This document shows, piece by piece, positions 8,252-8,608 of a stretch of DNA of 8,608 bases (the first letter of the stretch is position 1; each line of letters starts with the position of its first letter). The translations under genes were made by a program, and so were the position numbers. The notes under the pieces are model-generated. The model had not been told where the DNA came from, ran no database searches, and saw only the letters and a program-made list of their open reading frames with translations. The stretch comes from Planctomycetota bacterium (GTDB lineage: Bacteria; Planctomycetota; UBA8108; UBA1146; JAJFFE01): NCBI GenBank assembly GCA_020425835.1, contig JAGQRC010000103.1, positions 1 to 8,608 on the forward strand. Direction: 5' to 3'.

Positions 8252-8608
8252 AGAGAAAGAATGTGGGCCCAGCGGACCCTTCGGAGGTCGCCGAGGACAC
8301 GGTCAGGCGGAAGCGGATGAAGAAATACCACCGGCAGCACTTCTGCCAGTGGGCGAACTTGCTCCCTGAGCCGTTGATCCTCGTCCGGCCCGTCGATGGC
8401 ATGATCGTGTGTGTCAACGAGCGCGCCGAGAAGCTCCTGGGGCGCCCGCACGACGATCTCATCGCTCGCCCGATCATCGACATCCTGCACGAGCCACCCG
8501 ACCGCGTTCACGACTACTTGCAGGCCTGCCTGCGCAGTGGCTCCCTCGTCACCGAGTCCCTGACTCTTCGTGAGCGGCTTCCGGTCGAGCCGGTGACCTT
8601 CCAGGGGA
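8248..8608 (+). CDS. PAS-domain protein, probable cognate sensor histidine kinase (5' part)
   Basis: Open from ATG to the window edge with no stop, giving 120 codons. Seen: a very basic first 30 residues (KRK, RRKRMKK), then a PAS domain from about residue 36: LLPEPLILV, the MIVCVNERAEKLLGR core and DDLIARPIIDIL. No transmembrane segment is present so far, suggesting a cytoplasmic sensor. The start overlaps the regulator's stop as ATGA, implying translational coupling, and no separate Shine-Dalgarno is evident. PAS-containing histidine kinases are the usual partners of NtrC-type regulators in such operons, so the missing part is expected to hold HisKA and HATPase domains. That is inference, because the catalytic part lies outside the window; a diguanylate cyclase or other PAS effector remains possible. 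Confidence 0.78.
   Translation, partial: MKRKNVGPADPSEVAEDTVRRKRMKKYHRQHFCQWANLLPEPLILVRPVDGMIVCVNERAEKLLGRPHDDLIARPIIDILHEPPDRVHDYLQACLRSGSLVTESLTLRERLPVEPVTFQG

Overview
The window is GC-rich bacterial DNA (roughly two thirds G+C by eye), densely coded, with six protein genes. Two sigma-54 enhancer-binding regulators and a secreted protein built from seven carboxypeptidase-regulatory-like beta modules suggest a Planctomycetota, Myxococcota or related deep-branching lineage. There is no rRNA or other taxonomic marker, so this assignment is only a guess.

Layout: (1) 52-1596 (+), a sigma-54 activator with a GAF-like N-terminal region, an AAA+ domain and a Fis-type helix-turn-helix. (2) A short convergent gap with a hairpin. 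(3) 1635-3272 (-), glutamine-dependent NAD+ synthetase. (4) 3394-4221 (-), a formate/nitrite transporter (FNT) family channel with a strong Shine-Dalgarno, 121 bp upstream of and codirectional with (3). (5) 4222-4551, a divergent intergenic region carrying a 17-bp-period tandem array of TGTGACC-type units. (6) 4552-6591 (+), the seven-module exported protein, followed by a very stable hairpin. (7) 6592-6892, an intergenic region with repeated TCTGGGR elements and a near-consensus -24/-12 (sigma-54) promoter. (8) 6893-8251 (+), an NtrC/AtoC-type response regulator. (9) 8248 to the edge (+), a PAS-domain protein overlapping the regulator by ATGA, probably the cognate sensor kinase, truncated by the window end.

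How the genes may work together: the regulator and PAS protein form a translationally coupled two-component operon. The sigma-54 promoter and upstream repeats suggest it is sigma-54 dependent and possibly autoregulated. The first regulator lacks a receiver and keeps most AAA+ motifs, but has GAFSGA instead of GAFTGA and an Arg at the usual sensor-I Asn position. NadE and the FNT channel are ordinary housekeeping/transport genes. I found no phage, IS, CRISPR, tRNA or rRNA. I do not see an evident new multi-gene system. The most unusual signals are the 17-bp array upstream of the exported protein and the sigma-54 control region.
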